Of a stretch of DNA of 64,000 nt, positions 1 through 8,900 are shown piece by piece. Below the pieces are notes generated by a model that was given only the letters and a program-made list of their open reading frames with translations, was not told where the DNA came from and did no database searches. A program made the translations under genes and the position numbers. This DNA comes from Stieleria varia (GTDB lineage: Bacteria; Planctomycetota; Planctomycetia; Pirellulales; Pirellulaceae). Each line of letters starts with the position of its first letter. The stretch's first letter is position 1. Where the stretch lies: the NCBI RefSeq assembly GCF_038443385.1, contig NZ_CP151726.1, positions 8,184,001 to 8,248,000 on the forward strand, given 5' to 3'.

Positions 1-2
1 TG

Positions 3-959
3 GACGACACGATCATTACGGAACGACTCAATGCGGGACTTGCGGGCCCCGCACCGCAACTGGAATGGTTGTTCGCTCCAGAGCCGATGGAAAAACTTTT
101 TCAGTCCGAAAACAAGATCCGCTATGACGGACATGAGACCATCGACGGAACTCCATGTGTCATCGTTCACGCGCAAGCCGGCGACGATGTCTACCGTTTC
201 TTTATCGCACGTGACTCGATGCTGATTCGACGCGTTGAGCTGCCGCCTCCTCGTGCCGAAGTGATCGCCTTGGCAACAGGTGCCGATCCGCTGAACGTGC
301 GTGTCATGGGCTTGGAGCTGGACTTGGTCGGTGCGACCTTGCAACCGCCCGCCGAAATGCTGCAACGGCCCCCGATGCCCCAGCGACCTCAATGGGTTCA
401 CGCCCTCGTGCCACTGCCACCATCGCCACCCTCCGCCTCTCTGGGGCGGTCACTCAACAATGTCCGATTCGGCACAGAACTCGAACGCGAACTGACATCC
501 GACGGCACCGTCGTGGTGGTCTTCGTTGCCGACCGCGTCGACCTGACCGACGGCGGGGCAATGCTGACACCGCATTCCGCCCAGTCCATCGCATCACTCA
601 ATCTGTGGCGTCAGCTCCTGCCCGGTTCAATGAAACGCCGCTTGCGTTCTTTTGCGATCGTCGACAACTCATCCATCGCCGCGGAACTGAACCAACCTGG
701 CTCCCTGCCCGCCCTGGTGGATGCACAGCAGCGTTTTCAAGACGCGACGAAGACACGCCCGGGTGACCTGGTGATCATAGACGGCCAACGCAAAGTCGCG
801 TGGGTTCAATCCGGCCTCAACGCGTCGGGCTTGCCGGCCTTTGGGACCGTCGTTGGCGATGTTTTGAACAAAATCGAGGTTTCACAACGACTGCATGAGC
901 AGTGGCAATCGGACCAAAAAGCGTACCGCGAAAAAATCACGGAGCTTTCGGTTCGCTAA
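3..959 (+). CDS. Unknown protein, 5' end outside window
   Basis: The reading frame is open to the first base, so the N-terminus lies outside the window; about 318 residues are visible. I do not recognise the family with certainty. The first part (YDGHETIDGTPCVIVHA, then a YRFFIARDSMLIRRVE stretch) resembles the LolA-like or DUF2092-like beta domains that planctomycetes place before thioredoxin or redoxin domains. The second half is Pro-rich and then alpha/beta in character (for example VVVVFVADRVDL and GDLVIIDG), which would fit a degenerate thioredoxin-like fold, but no CxxC is present. It ends 65 bp before the next gene in the same direction, so the two may be co-transcribed. The domain assignment is inference. 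Confidence 0.6.
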   Translation, partial: DDTIITERLNAGLAGPAPQLEWLFAPEPMEKLFQSENKIRYDGHETIDGTPCVIVHAQAGDDVYRFFIARDSMLIRRVELPPPRAEVIALATGADPLNVRVMGLELDLVGATLQPPAEMLQRPPMPQRPQWVHALVPLPPSPPSASLGRSLNNVRFGTELERELTSDGTVVVVFVADRVDLTDGGAMLTPHSAQSIASLNLWRQLLPGSMKRRLRSFAIVDNSSIAAELNQPGSLPALVDAQQRFQDATKTRPGDLVIIDGQRKVAWVQSGLNASGLPAFGTVVGDVLNKIEVSQRLHEQWQSDQKAYREKITELSVR

Positions 960-1024
960 AGACTGATCTTGCGACTCGCCAGGGGCATTGGCGACACTCT
1001 GGTCCCCCTCCCAAGTCCGACCCG

Positions 1025-2095
1025 ATGGATGTTGTCATGGATGCCGATTTCCACGAATCGCAAAATCCCTTTTCGATCTTCGCTCAGCAACAACGTCAAC
1101 CACGACAGGCTTTCCTATCAGCAGCCAAGTTGCTGATCCTTTGCGTGATCGCCTTCATCGTCTTGGTGACCGCAACGGGCACTTGGCAACGCTGGACGGT
1201 GCAGCGAATGGCAGACCGATTGCCGCAACTCTCTGCTGATGAAAAATGCGCAGCGCTGACTCAACTCGCCCGACACGACGTCCTGGCGATTGCGACGTTG
1301 ACGCAGTCCTTGACGGACGAGTCCGCGATGGTCTCCGCCCACGCAAACGAGCTGATCTCCCAAGCTCAGCGGCAATGGCTAACGCTGCCGGCCAAAGAGC
1401 GGCTTCTGCGTCAAACAACGTTGGCGACCGCATTGTCAGAACTGCGACCATCGTCGTCCTCAGAAACACAAGTCGTCGCCGTCGCTCGGGACCTGATTCG
1501 AGACTCATCCGGCGCCGCGGACGAAGAATCACGACGAGTCTACGAACTCGCACTGACCGCCATCGCAAACACATCGAGGGGCGATGATCCGGCGATCGAC
1601 ACTACCAGTGAGCGTGGTCAGCTAGCATTCGACGGCCAAACTTCCTTGCCTGCGATGTCTGATACACCCTTGCCGCTGGGCAACACAAACGTGCAGTGGA
1701 CCGACTGGCCGCCCTCGGCTCCGACGGTCGTCAAAGCTTCGGTTCAAACTTTGCGCGAAGTGGACGTCAGCACCGTGGTCCTGGGACAACCTCGCGTCGC
1801 TGTGACGGAAGACACTGTCGACGCACGAGATATCGAACCCGCTACGGCTCGGCAAACCCCGGTGATCACACCGACCGTCCATCTGGCTGCGGACCCGATC
1901 GATTCACTGGCAAACGACTCGTTGGCGACTTGCCTGGCCGGACTGCAAAGCCCCAGCCGACTGGTGCGACTGCGAGCAATCGAGTCACTTTCACAGAGCA
2001 CCGATCCCCAGGCCCGACAAATCCTGGTTGAACACCTGCCGGTGGAAACCGACCAAACGGCCGCCTTTCGAATCCGCAAAGCCCTACAGCCTTAG
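1025..2095 (+). CDS. Membrane-anchored protein with HEAT-like repeats
   Basis: 356 residues from ATG 1025; another ATG lies at 1037. The open frame extends back to 902, but that would overlap the preceding gene. One hydrophobic segment at about residues 31-51 (LLILCVIAFIVLV) suggests a single membrane anchor with most of the protein outside the cytoplasm. Alpha-helical repeat-like stretches follow it (ALTQLARHDVLAIATLTQSL) and recur at the C-terminus (LASPSRLVRLRAIESLS-like pattern, actually LQSPSRLVRLRAIESL), in the style of HEAT/PBS repeats used as protein-binding scaffolds. The middle is Ser/Thr/Pro-rich. The stop codon TAG (2093-2095) is immediately followed by the repeat element at 2099. 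Function unknown. Confidence 0.65.
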   Translation: MDVVMDADFHESQNPFSIFAQQQRQPRQAFLSAAKLLILCVIAFIVLVTATGTWQRWTVQRMADRLPQLSADEKCAALTQLARHDVLAIATLTQSLTDESAMVSAHANELISQAQRQWLTLPAKERLLRQTTLATALSELRPSSSSETQVVAVARDLIRDSSGAADEESRRVYELALTAIANTSRGDDPAIDTTSERGQLAFDGQTSLPAMSDTPLPLGNTNVQWTDWPPSAPTVVKASVQTLREVDVSTVVLGQPRVAVTEDTVDARDIEPATARQTPVITPTVHLAADPIDSLANDSLATCLAGLQSPSRLVRLRAIESLSQSTDPQARQILVEHLPVETDQTAAFRIRKALQP

Positions 2096-2098
2096 CCC

Positions 2099-2323
2099 GG
2101 ACTGCTCAAAGTTTGGTGTTGTGTCTTTTTGGGTTTGCGCAAGTTTATGTCCCTACTGCCGGCGCAGCTGGTGGCCCCCAGTGAGCCTCAGGCGCTAGCC
2201 GTGGGCCTGAGGCGGAATGTGGTGCCGGCCCACGGCTAGCGCCTGAGGCTCACTTTGATTGCGATGCATGGATCAAAAACATGGACTGAGAAAACAATGT
2301 CAACACCAAACTTTGAGCAGTCC
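2099..2323. repeat. MITE-like palindromic element, copy A
   Basis: 225 bp. The first 23 bases (beginning GGACTGCTCAAAGTTTGGTG) are a perfect inverted repeat of the last 23. Inside lies a second inverted pair (GAGCCTCAGGCGCTAGCCG ... CGGCTAGCGCCTGAGGCTC), so the element could form a long hairpin. Other copies are at 47150-47374 and 54358-54583. It has no coding capacity. It starts 3 bp after the TAG stop of the preceding gene, and the flanks TAGCCC / GTGGCTA extend the symmetry. A non-autonomous mobile element is the best reading; the mobilising enzyme is not evident here. Confidence 0.85.
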
Positions 2324-2451
2324 GTGGCTAGCGCCATCGGCTCACAGAAATTGCAGAATGCGAACCGTTTGAAGCGACAGCGTGCAATTTTCGCCGCCTG
2401 CGGGTAAAACGGTGGTAGTCCACCCAACCACCCACAACACGAGGCCCGTCC

Positions 2452-3111
2452 GTGAACGTTCGTACGATGATTGCCGCTCTCCTGCTCGGCATGCTCTCCC
2501 TGACACCTGGTTGCATCGGAGTCGATTCGCAGCATCCGCTGAGCGATCCAGCCGACGCCGTATTGGACACGCGGCTCAACGGCCAATGGGTCCAAACGGA
2601 AGAGAAGGTCACGATCCGCTATCAGGTCAAAGCGGCTGGCGGTGAAGCCCCCAAAGGACTGCACCGGATGACGATGACAATCGACAAGGACACCGCCTCA
2701 ACGTACTTCTTTGTCACTCAGCTCGGTGAGCATCGCTACATCAACATGGCGAACTTTGAGACCGACGACGCGCCGGAAAAATGGGATCCCGCCAAGGTCA
2801 CTTACTACAGCATCTTTGGCTACGAACTCGTCAACGAAAACGAAATCACTCTGCAACCGCTCAACGAAAAATTCTTTGAGAAACTCGTCGAGAATGGTGA
2901 ACTGAAAAAACGTGTCGACAAAGTTGACCTGGAACAGCTCACGATCGACATCGAGCCCAACAAAGATGATGACTCGGCTTCGGACCCATCGTTTGAGCTG
3001 ACCAGCGATTCAAAAACGCTGGCCAAAGTCTTCACCAATCACGCCAAGGAACTATGGCAAGGCAAAACGCTGCGAGTCACACGCGCGGGCACCCAGTCGG
3101 CTGGCAAGTGA
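2452..3111 (+). CDS. Hypothetical lipoprotein
   Basis: 219 residues from GTG 2452. I prefer this to ATG 2467 because it keeps Arg4 ahead of the hydrophobic core and so gives a proper signal peptide. The lipobox is LTPGC with Cys21 as the predicted lipidated residue (signal peptidase II), giving a periplasmic or outer-membrane lipoprotein. The mature part is mixed alpha/beta and acidic, with alternating Lys/Glu and no cysteines of note. No catalytic motif was recognised. It is followed by a long palindrome at 3125-3252 that separates it from the convergent lactonase-like gene. Confidence 0.7.
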   Translation: MNVRTMIAALLLGMLSLTPGCIGVDSQHPLSDPADAVLDTRLNGQWVQTEEKVTIRYQVKAAGGEAPKGLHRMTMTIDKDTASTYFFVTQLGEHRYINMANFETDDAPEKWDPAKVTYYSIFGYELVNENEITLQPLNEKFFEKLVENGELKKRVDKVDLEQLTIDIEPNKDDDSASDPSFELTSDSKTLAKVFTNHAKELWQGKTLRVTRAGTQSAGK

Positions 3112-3124
3112 TCGGAACCCTACT

Positions 3125-3252
3125 GAGACTGCTGATTTAATCGTGTTGCGTTATCACTGTGAGCCGATGGCGCTAGCCACGGGCCTCGAAGGGTTTCGTC
3201 AACACCATTGGGCCCGCGGCTAGCGCCTTGCGGCTCACTCAATCAGCAGTCT
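3125..3252. repeat. Palindromic REP-like element between convergent genes
   Basis: Outer arms GAGACTGCTGATT (3125-3137) and AATCAGCAGTCTC (3240-3252) are inverted repeats. Between them is a second inverted pair, GTGAGCCGATGGCGCTAGCC ... GGCTAGCGCCTTGCGGCTCAC (3159-3239). The design (short terminal arms plus an internal GTGAGCC/GGCTCAC palindrome) parallels the 225-bp family but the arm sequence differs. Its position between converging genes would also let it end transcription in both directions. Confidence 0.7.
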
Positions 3253-3296
3253 CCTGCTGCGGCCAGGCAAGTGTTAAGTTTGCCAATCAGAACTCG

Positions 3297-4472
3297 TCAC
3301 TCGGCAAACAGCACGCAAATCGGTGTGGGCACCATGGCTGCTTTCATGGTGAACTGCAATTGGCCGGATTGCTGATCGATCTCAAAGATCGTTACGGAAT
3401 TGGTGTTCTGGCCCGCAGCGAGCAGCCATTTGCCGGTCGGGTCCAAGGCAAAGTTCCTCGGCCACGCGCCGCGGATCGGCTCGACTTCGATCAGCTCCAA
3501 AGTGCCGTCGGCTTCTTTGACACGGTATGCCGTGATGGAATCGTTGCCTCGATTCGCCGCGTAGACAAATTTTCCGTTGGGATGCACACGAATTTCGGAA
3601 GAGCTATTGAATCGTTCCCCGGCTTTCACGGCTTCCGAAAGTGTCTCAATGGTCTGCTTCGGTGACATCGTCCCCGCCTTCGCGTCGTAGTCGAACACGG
3701 TCACGGAGAGAGAAAGCTCGTTGAGCAAGTAGACGATTTTTCCGTTCGGGTGGAACTTCATGTGACGTGGACCGCCGCCGGGAACACTTTGGCCAAAACC
3801 ATGTGGCGTCAGTGTTGCCGTTTCTGTGTCCACTTTCCAAATCACGACTTGATCCATTCCCAGATCGGGAACGAACAGAAAGCGATTGTCGGGCGACGTG
3901 CCGGTCCAGTGTGCGTGCGGCGATGTCTGCCGATTGGGCACGACATCGGATCCTCCGACGTGTTTGTACAGCCCCGTTCGCTCGACGATTCCACCGTCAT
4001 CGTCAAGACGAAACGCTGCGGTGCTGCCACCGCCGTACTGCGCGGTGAACAAGACCTTTCCCGTGCGATCGACCGAAACATGGGCGGCACCGCCATCACC
4101 GATCTCCGCAGAGCTGTGCCACGTCAAACTTGTTTGTGCACCGTCTCGATGGATCGTGTAAGCCGAAACGGATGGCTTTCCCTCGTGATTGCCCACGCTG
4201 TAGAGAACGTTTCCGTTGGGATGCAACGCCAAGAATCCCGGTCCGTCGGCTTCAGCGGCCAACGTTGCCTGCGACAACTCGCCTTTCTCAGTATCAAACT
4301 TGGCGTGATAGATCCCCTTGCTCAGTCCGTTGCGTGGGGTACTGGTTCCGAACCAAACGTCAACCGTTTCGGCATGAGCGTCGGCAAGTTGAAACATGGT
4401 GACTGAGAGTGAGCCTACGAAGAGGAATAGCAGAGACTGCAGGGCAGAGCAGGGCAGGGGAGAAAGGATCAT
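3297..4472 (-). CDS. Secreted lactonase-like seven-bladed beta-propeller
   Basis: 391 residues from ATG 4472; the open frame continues upstream to 4601 but would run into the divergent gene. A signal peptide is visible (LLFLFVGSLSVTMF, cleavage near ADAHAETV). Repeated blades carry the hallmarks of the lactonase/6-phosphogluconolactonase-like family (PF10282): GPGFLALHPNGNVLYSVG, PHAHWTGTSPDNRFLFVPD, GGGPRHMKFHPNGKIVYLLN, RVHPNGKFVYAANRG and PRNFALDPTGKWLLAAGQ. Cytosolic members hydrolyse 6-phosphogluconolactone. This exported version more likely acts on another lactone or only binds sugars, so the exact substrate is not supported. Family call confident, role inferred. Confidence 0.88.
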   Translation of the reverse strand: MILSPLPCSALQSLLFLFVGSLSVTMFQLADAHAETVDVWFGTSTPRNGLSKGIYHAKFDTEKGELSQATLAAEADGPGFLALHPNGNVLYSVGNHEGKPSVSAYTIHRDGAQTSLTWHSSAEIGDGGAAHVSVDRTGKVLFTAQYGGGSTAAFRLDDDGGIVERTGLYKHVGGSDVVPNRQTSPHAHWTGTSPDNRFLFVPDLGMDQVVIWKVDTETATLTPHGFGQSVPGGGPRHMKFHPNGKIVYLLNELSLSVTVFDYDAKAGTMSPKQTIETLSEAVKAGERFNSSSEIRVHPNGKFVYAANRGNDSITAYRVKEADGTLELIEVEPIRGAWPRNFALDPTGKWLLAAGQNTNSVTIFEIDQQSGQLQFTMKAAMVPTPICVLFAE

Positions 4473-4709
4473 TCGAAACCATCTGGGGCGGTTTGGGGGA
4501 CGAAACGTGAAACACGTTGCATGAAACATCACGCGATGGGGCACGCACAGATCACCCATTTTAACGAATCGAAAGGCAGGGCAGGCAAATACAGCAGCCA
4601 ACCTCCCGACAAACCGTCACAATCCGCAAATTCGACTCAACGTGCGCAAGCGGATTCGACGATACAACGACTGACACACCCTCTTTACGCAAACACGCGA
4701 GATGTACGC

Positions 4710-7700
4710 ATGGATGGCGGCAACCGCAGCTATTTGGCTCCGAAACTCCTGATTCTTCCCTTGGCTCTCTGCTTGATCGGCCCGCAGGCCCTCTGCCTGA
4801 TCGACACTGCACGAGCTGACGAGAAGGTCACAACATCGGATGTCCAACCAGCTCTCGCCCTCGGCACGACCGATTCCCCCGGGGCAATTCAACAGGTCGC
4901 GGGCAAACAACCGGGACGACGCGAAACACGTCCCATCGCCACCGTGCTCAACGACGGCCCCCAATCGGCTCCGACAACCGGTCCCATACGATCGATTTTG
5001 GGCAACCTGTTCAACGGCCCGGCTGCAGCCGAACCCGCCCCATCAGCGCCACGTGCAGCTCGCGCGGTGAACACGCCCCGTGAAGCGGCCGATTGGACGG
5101 GGATCCCGTATCACCAAGCCACCAGCACACCGTCGCGTCCGACCACCAGCGCGCCCATTCGAGACCCTCGTCCAGGCGAAACTCGAATGCCGACCGCTGG
5201 CACTGCACCATCCGTCAGGACAACGCCACCATCGGTTCCAGCGGCCGCCCCGTTGACCAACGTCCCAAAACCGCCGGCCTTGGCATCCACGTCGTCCAGC
5301 CGACAAAGTGCAACCGAGACACCGGTCACCGAAGACACTCAGGTGGCAGCTCCTCAGTTCTCGCGAGTGGAAGCACCCAAGCTTTCCAGCGAAGCAAGCA
5401 GCCGCCGGCGTGGACGTCGCGATATCCCATCGCTGGACGCATCCGAAGTCGCCGCCGCCGGAGAGGGTGCCTCGCCTGTCGCCGAAGAAGTCTTGGTGCC
5501 GAAAATCGCTCGACGCGAATTGACTCAAGACAAACCCAAAACGACACCCACTCAAGTCGCCAAGTCTGCTCCGGTCAAATCGACCGCGCAGGCCGATGTG
5601 CCAGCGAAGACTGCAACGAAGACACCAGCCCAAACACCCACGGCTGAAATCGCGACCGTCCCTCGCAAGGCAATCCCCACTCCGCAGCCAACTCCCGAGC
5701 CAGCGGTTGCCAAAGTAGAGACAGCCGCTCCGGCACAAACTGCTGACGAAACGACTGCTAAGGAAACGACTGCTGCCGAAACAGCAACACCGTCGCAGTC
5801 CATCGCTGCTGCAACGACCAACAACGCCACAACCCCAGAAACCGAGGACGGCCCAACCGCGACCTTGGCGACTCCCGTTATGGCATCGCCACAGCCATCC
5901 ACGGTCGCTTCCGTACCGAGCAGCGTGCCCTTGGCTCCAAGTGCCAGCACGGTTTCGCAACGTAGTGGCCCGCCGAGCAGCGATTTCGATCACGTATCGA
6001 ATTTCCAAGCACGGCGTCCGATGGAAACACCCCACAGTTACTCCGCAGTGCCAGACGCACCAATCGGATCGGGTGTCCCCAACACACAAACCAACGCCTC
6101 CGGTGTGACTTTCCGTCCGCCGACCAGCATGCCCGCACCATCGTCGATTCCAGGCTACAGCCAAGCACCTGCTTACACGGCTGTCCCCTATCAATCGCCT
6201 CAACAGCCCTACGTTGCTGCTGGTGCGCCGACGACGACTGCGCAAAACCGAATCGCGACGGCACCTCCAGCACCCCCGACTTCGCCTTACACCGAACCCG
6301 GTTCCGACAACGCTTACTATCCCGCCGATCCATACGCGCAACAGACTCCGCAATCGTTGGCACAAGCACCGGCAACCGCCCCAGCTCAGTCTCCAGCGGT
6401 TCCCGCACCACGCAGCTTTGTCGACACTCCGCCGACCCAATCGGCACCGTCGGCCACGGCGACCGCGCGGTCGCAACCGGCCGAGTTCAACGACAAACCG
6501 TTCGCCAGCGCCCCGGAACAACGCTACCGCAATCAACCCATTGAAACGCGTGCGTTGCCACCAGGGCAAACCGCCGTGGCTTCGGAGCTGCCCGGAATCC
6601 GCGTGGTCACTCACGGCCCGTCCAAGGTCATGATCCGTCAGACCAACCAGTTCGAGATCCGCGTCGAAAACCGCGGTTCAATCGACGCCACGGGTGTCAT
6701 GGTTCGTGCCGTGATTCCTGATTGGGCAGAAGTCCAAGGTCAGAGCGCCTCTCGTGGAACGGTCGACGCACAGTCGGGCGACGGGAACGAAAAACTCGTC
6801 TGGGAAATCGATTCACTGCCAGCCGGCACGAGCGAAAAGCTGTTCGTACGACTCAAGGCAGAACGCAGTGGCACGCACGGTTTGGATGTCGACTGGACAT
6901 TGATCCCACAAAAAAGCGTGACACAAGTTGTGGTTCGAGAGCCTCAGTTGAACTTGATGATCGAAGGTCCCGAGTCGGTGGTCTACGGTGAATCACAGAC
7001 CTATCGTGTTCGCGTCCTGAATCCCGGCGACGGAATCGCTCCCAACGTCGTGTTCACATTGTCACCCAACTCACCGACACCGCAAACGCAACGCATCGGC
7101 GACATCCCGTCCGGCAAAGAAGCTCAATTCGAAGTCGAACTGACCGCCCAAGACCTTGGCGACCTCAAGATCCACGGACTCGCATCGGGCGACTTGGAAT
7201 TGCAAGCCGAAGCAAGCAAGACGATCAAGGTTTCCGCCGCGGCATTGTCCGCTGTCATGAACGGCCCCGAGCTGAAGTATCAAGACACGGAAGCGGTTTA
7301 CAACTTGCAATTGCTCAACGAAGGCGACGCAACGAGCAAGAACATCGTTGCTTCTCTCAGCCTGCCGGCAGGTGCAGAATACCTCGGCGGCATCGATGAC
7401 GCGAAACAGCGTGGCGCACTGCTGACTTGGCAGATCGACGCACTGGCCCCCGGAGCAGTTCGCGACTACCAATTCCGATGCTTGATGAAATCACCCGGCG
7501 AACAAACCTTTGCCTTTGAGTGCAAGGGCTCCGCAGCCGGACAAACGGATGTCGCACTGGACACAACGGTCGAATCCATCGCCGACTTGGTGTTGACCAT
7601 CCAAGACCCCGTGGCACCGGCTCCGGTCAACGCCGAAGTCGTCTATGAGATCTCGATCCGCAACCGCGGCAGCAAGGACGCCAACGGTGTTCGTGCCATC

Positions 7701-7979
7701 GCCCAGTTCAGCAACGGCATCGAGCCACGACGCGTGGAAGGCCACAGCGGAGAAGTGCTGACCGGACAAGTGTTGTTCGATCCGATTCCAGTGATCGCAG
7801 CGGGCAGCGAAGTCAAGCTGCGAGTGATCGCGGAAGCCGGCGAAGGTGGACACCATCGTTTCCGAACCGAAATTCGCAGCGGCGAAACGGTCTTGGTCGC
7901 CGAGGAAGCCACTCATTACATGAGCCAACGCTCCGACCGCGTCAGCCGCCGCAGCACGTCCAGCAGCGAACTGAAGTAG
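4710..7979 (+). CDS. Large secreted protein with DUF11-like repeats
   Basis: 1089 residues from ATG 4710, chosen because it opens a signal peptide (LLILPLALCLIGPQALCLID, then ARADEK); the frame is open back to 4521. Residues from about 60 to 620 are low-complexity, rich in Pro, Ala, Thr, Ser and Gln, and probably form an extended linker. From about residue 630 to the end there are at least four Ig-like repeats of the DUF11/COG1361 type: IRVENRGSIDATGVMVRAVIP, YRVRVLNPGDGIAPNVVF, YNLQLLNEGDATSKNIVASL and YEISIRNRGSKDANGVRAIAQ (each an N-x-G-x-x-x-A/S-x-x-V pattern). Such proteins are usually surface or envelope structural proteins. The long ORF on the opposite strand here (5043-6614) is a compositional shadow. 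Confidence 0.82.
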   Translation: MDGGNRSYLAPKLLILPLALCLIGPQALCLIDTARADEKVTTSDVQPALALGTTDSPGAIQQVAGKQPGRRETRPIATVLNDGPQSAPTTGPIRSILGNLFNGPAAAEPAPSAPRAARAVNTPREAADWTGIPYHQATSTPSRPTTSAPIRDPRPGETRMPTAGTAPSVRTTPPSVPAAAPLTNVPKPPALASTSSSRQSATETPVTEDTQVAAPQFSRVEAPKLSSEASSRRRGRRDIPSLDASEVAAAGEGASPVAEEVLVPKIARRELTQDKPKTTPTQVAKSAPVKSTAQADVPAKTATKTPAQTPTAEIATVPRKAIPTPQPTPEPAVAKVETAAPAQTADETTAKETTAAETATPSQSIAAATTNNATTPETEDGPTATLATPVMASPQPSTVASVPSSVPLAPSASTVSQRSGPPSSDFDHVSNFQARRPMETPHSYSAVPDAPIGSGVPNTQTNASGVTFRPPTSMPAPSSIPGYSQAPAYTAVPYQSPQQPYVAAGAPTTTAQNRIATAPPAPPTSPYTEPGSDNAYYPADPYAQQTPQSLAQAPATAPAQSPAVPAPRSFVDTPPTQSAPSATATARSQPAEFNDKPFASAPEQRYRNQPIETRALPPGQTAVASELPGIRVVTHGPSKVMIRQTNQFEIRVENRGSIDATGVMVRAVIPDWAEVQGQSASRGTVDAQSGDGNEKLVWEIDSLPAGTSEKLFVRLKAERSGTHGLDVDWTLIPQKSVTQVVVREPQLNLMIEGPESVVYGESQTYRVRVLNPGDGIAPNVVFTLSPNSPTPQTQRIGDIPSGKEAQFEVELTAQDLGDLKIHGLASGDLELQAEASKTIKVSAAALSAVMNGPELKYQDTEAVYNLQLLNEGDATSKNIVASLSLPAGAEYLGGIDDAKQRGALLTWQIDALAPGAVRDYQFRCLMKSPGEQTFAFECKGSAAGQTDVALDTTVESIADLVLTIQDPVAPAPVNAEVVYEISIRNRGSKDANGVRAIAQFSNGIEPRRVEGHSGEVLTGQVLFDPIPVIAAGSEVKLRVIAEAGEGGHHRFRTEIRSGETVLVAEEATHYMSQRSDRVSRRSTSSSELK

Positions 7980-7988
7980 GCTCAAGAC

Positions 7989-8054
7989 CGTAGTACGTCA
8001 GCCTTTCCAGGCTGACATACGATGCAAAGGTCAGCCTGGAAAGGCTAACGTACA
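7989..8054. terminator. Palindrome between convergent genes
   Basis: GTACGTCAGCCTTTCCAGG (from 7993) is mirrored by CCTGGAAAGGCTAACGTAC (ending 8053) across a short spacer. It lies in the 92-bp gap between two converging genes and can fold on either strand, so it is a plausible bidirectional transcription terminator. It lacks a long T-run, so it may instead be a REP-like repeat. Confidence 0.55.
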
Positions 8055-8071
8055 ACTGCTGACGCACATCC

Positions 8072-8890
8072 TTACCCCGCCAACAACGCCGCGGCGATCA
8101 AGAACGCGGCCAATCCGATCGGGTAAACGATTCCCACGTTGGCCATGTTCGATCCAGTCAAATTATCCAACGCTTCTTGCGTGTCTCGCAATCCATGCAA
8201 TTGGCCTTCTTTCTTGGACGTTGCATAGACGGCAAAGAAGCTCACCATCTCAGGGATGCTGGTCACGACACCCAAGATCCAGCCCGCGATGGCCGGACGA
8301 ATCCCCATTTGCTCGATCACCTGTGCCGTTGCGTTGCCCAAGAACATGCCGGCCACCGCGATGCATACCAACGCGGTGACACCCAGAATCATTCCCAACG
8401 GCAAGCTCCCCACAGCGGCTTCGGACTCCTGGCCTCCTTCCTTCGGTCGATTGACACGCCGATCGATGACTTGATAGACGACAAAGAATCCCAGGAGCGC
8501 TGGCACTAGGTACCACTGCGTATCGGCTCCCCAGTACATCAAGGCAATCGGAACCACGATGGCCAGTCCCGCAAAGACCACTTCGTCGATAAAGCGTCGA
8601 TTCCAAAGGTCTCCGAATTGCCGATAGTAGGCCACCGCCATCAGCATCAAACCCGCATTGATGATGTTGGAACTGGCGATGTTCCACAAGCCGGCCTCCC
8701 AAACTCCGGCCAACCCGGCCGCAACCAGGCAAACCAATTCGGGGACCGAAGTGGCGTATCCGGTGACTTGACCACGCGTCTTGGCACTCCAGTTCAGTGC
8801 ACCAGCGACATGGTCGATGCCGCGTAGCAAACCAAACTTGACCAACAAGATGATCACTGCTGCAGATCCGATCATGATCAACGCCGACAT
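8072..8890 (-). CDS. CaCA-superfamily sodium/calcium exchanger-like membrane protein
   Basis: 272 residues, almost entirely hydrophobic with roughly eight membrane segments. Two inverted alpha-repeat signatures of the Na+/Ca2+ exchanger family are present: GYATSVPELVCLVAAG with IASSNIINAG near the N-terminus, and GVVTSIPEMVSFFAVYATS with LTGSNMANVG near the C-terminus. These TS-x-PE and G/S-SN-x-x-N motifs line the ion-binding site in known members. It is somewhat shorter than typical exchangers (300 residues or more). It lies 10 bp after the preceding minus-strand gene and probably belongs to its operon with a peroxiredoxin. The ion transported is inferred from family only. Confidence 0.85.
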   Translation of the reverse strand: MSALIMIGSAAVIILLVKFGLLRGIDHVAGALNWSAKTRGQVTGYATSVPELVCLVAAGLAGVWEAGLWNIASSNIINAGLMLMAVAYYRQFGDLWNRRFIDEVVFAGLAIVVPIALMYWGADTQWYLVPALLGFFVVYQVIDRRVNRPKEGGQESEAAVGSLPLGMILGVTALVCIAVAGMFLGNATAQVIEQMGIRPAIAGWILGVVTSIPEMVSFFAVYATSKKEGQLHGLRDTQEALDNLTGSNMANVGIVYPIGLAAFLIAAALLAG

Positions 8891-8900
8891 CGATGACTCC

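Noticed and set aside
5043..6614. 523-residue minus-strand frame
   Set aside because: Arg/Gly/Trp/Cys-rich nonsense composition opposite the Pro/Ala/Thr-rich linker of the 4710-7979 gene; a compositional shadow.
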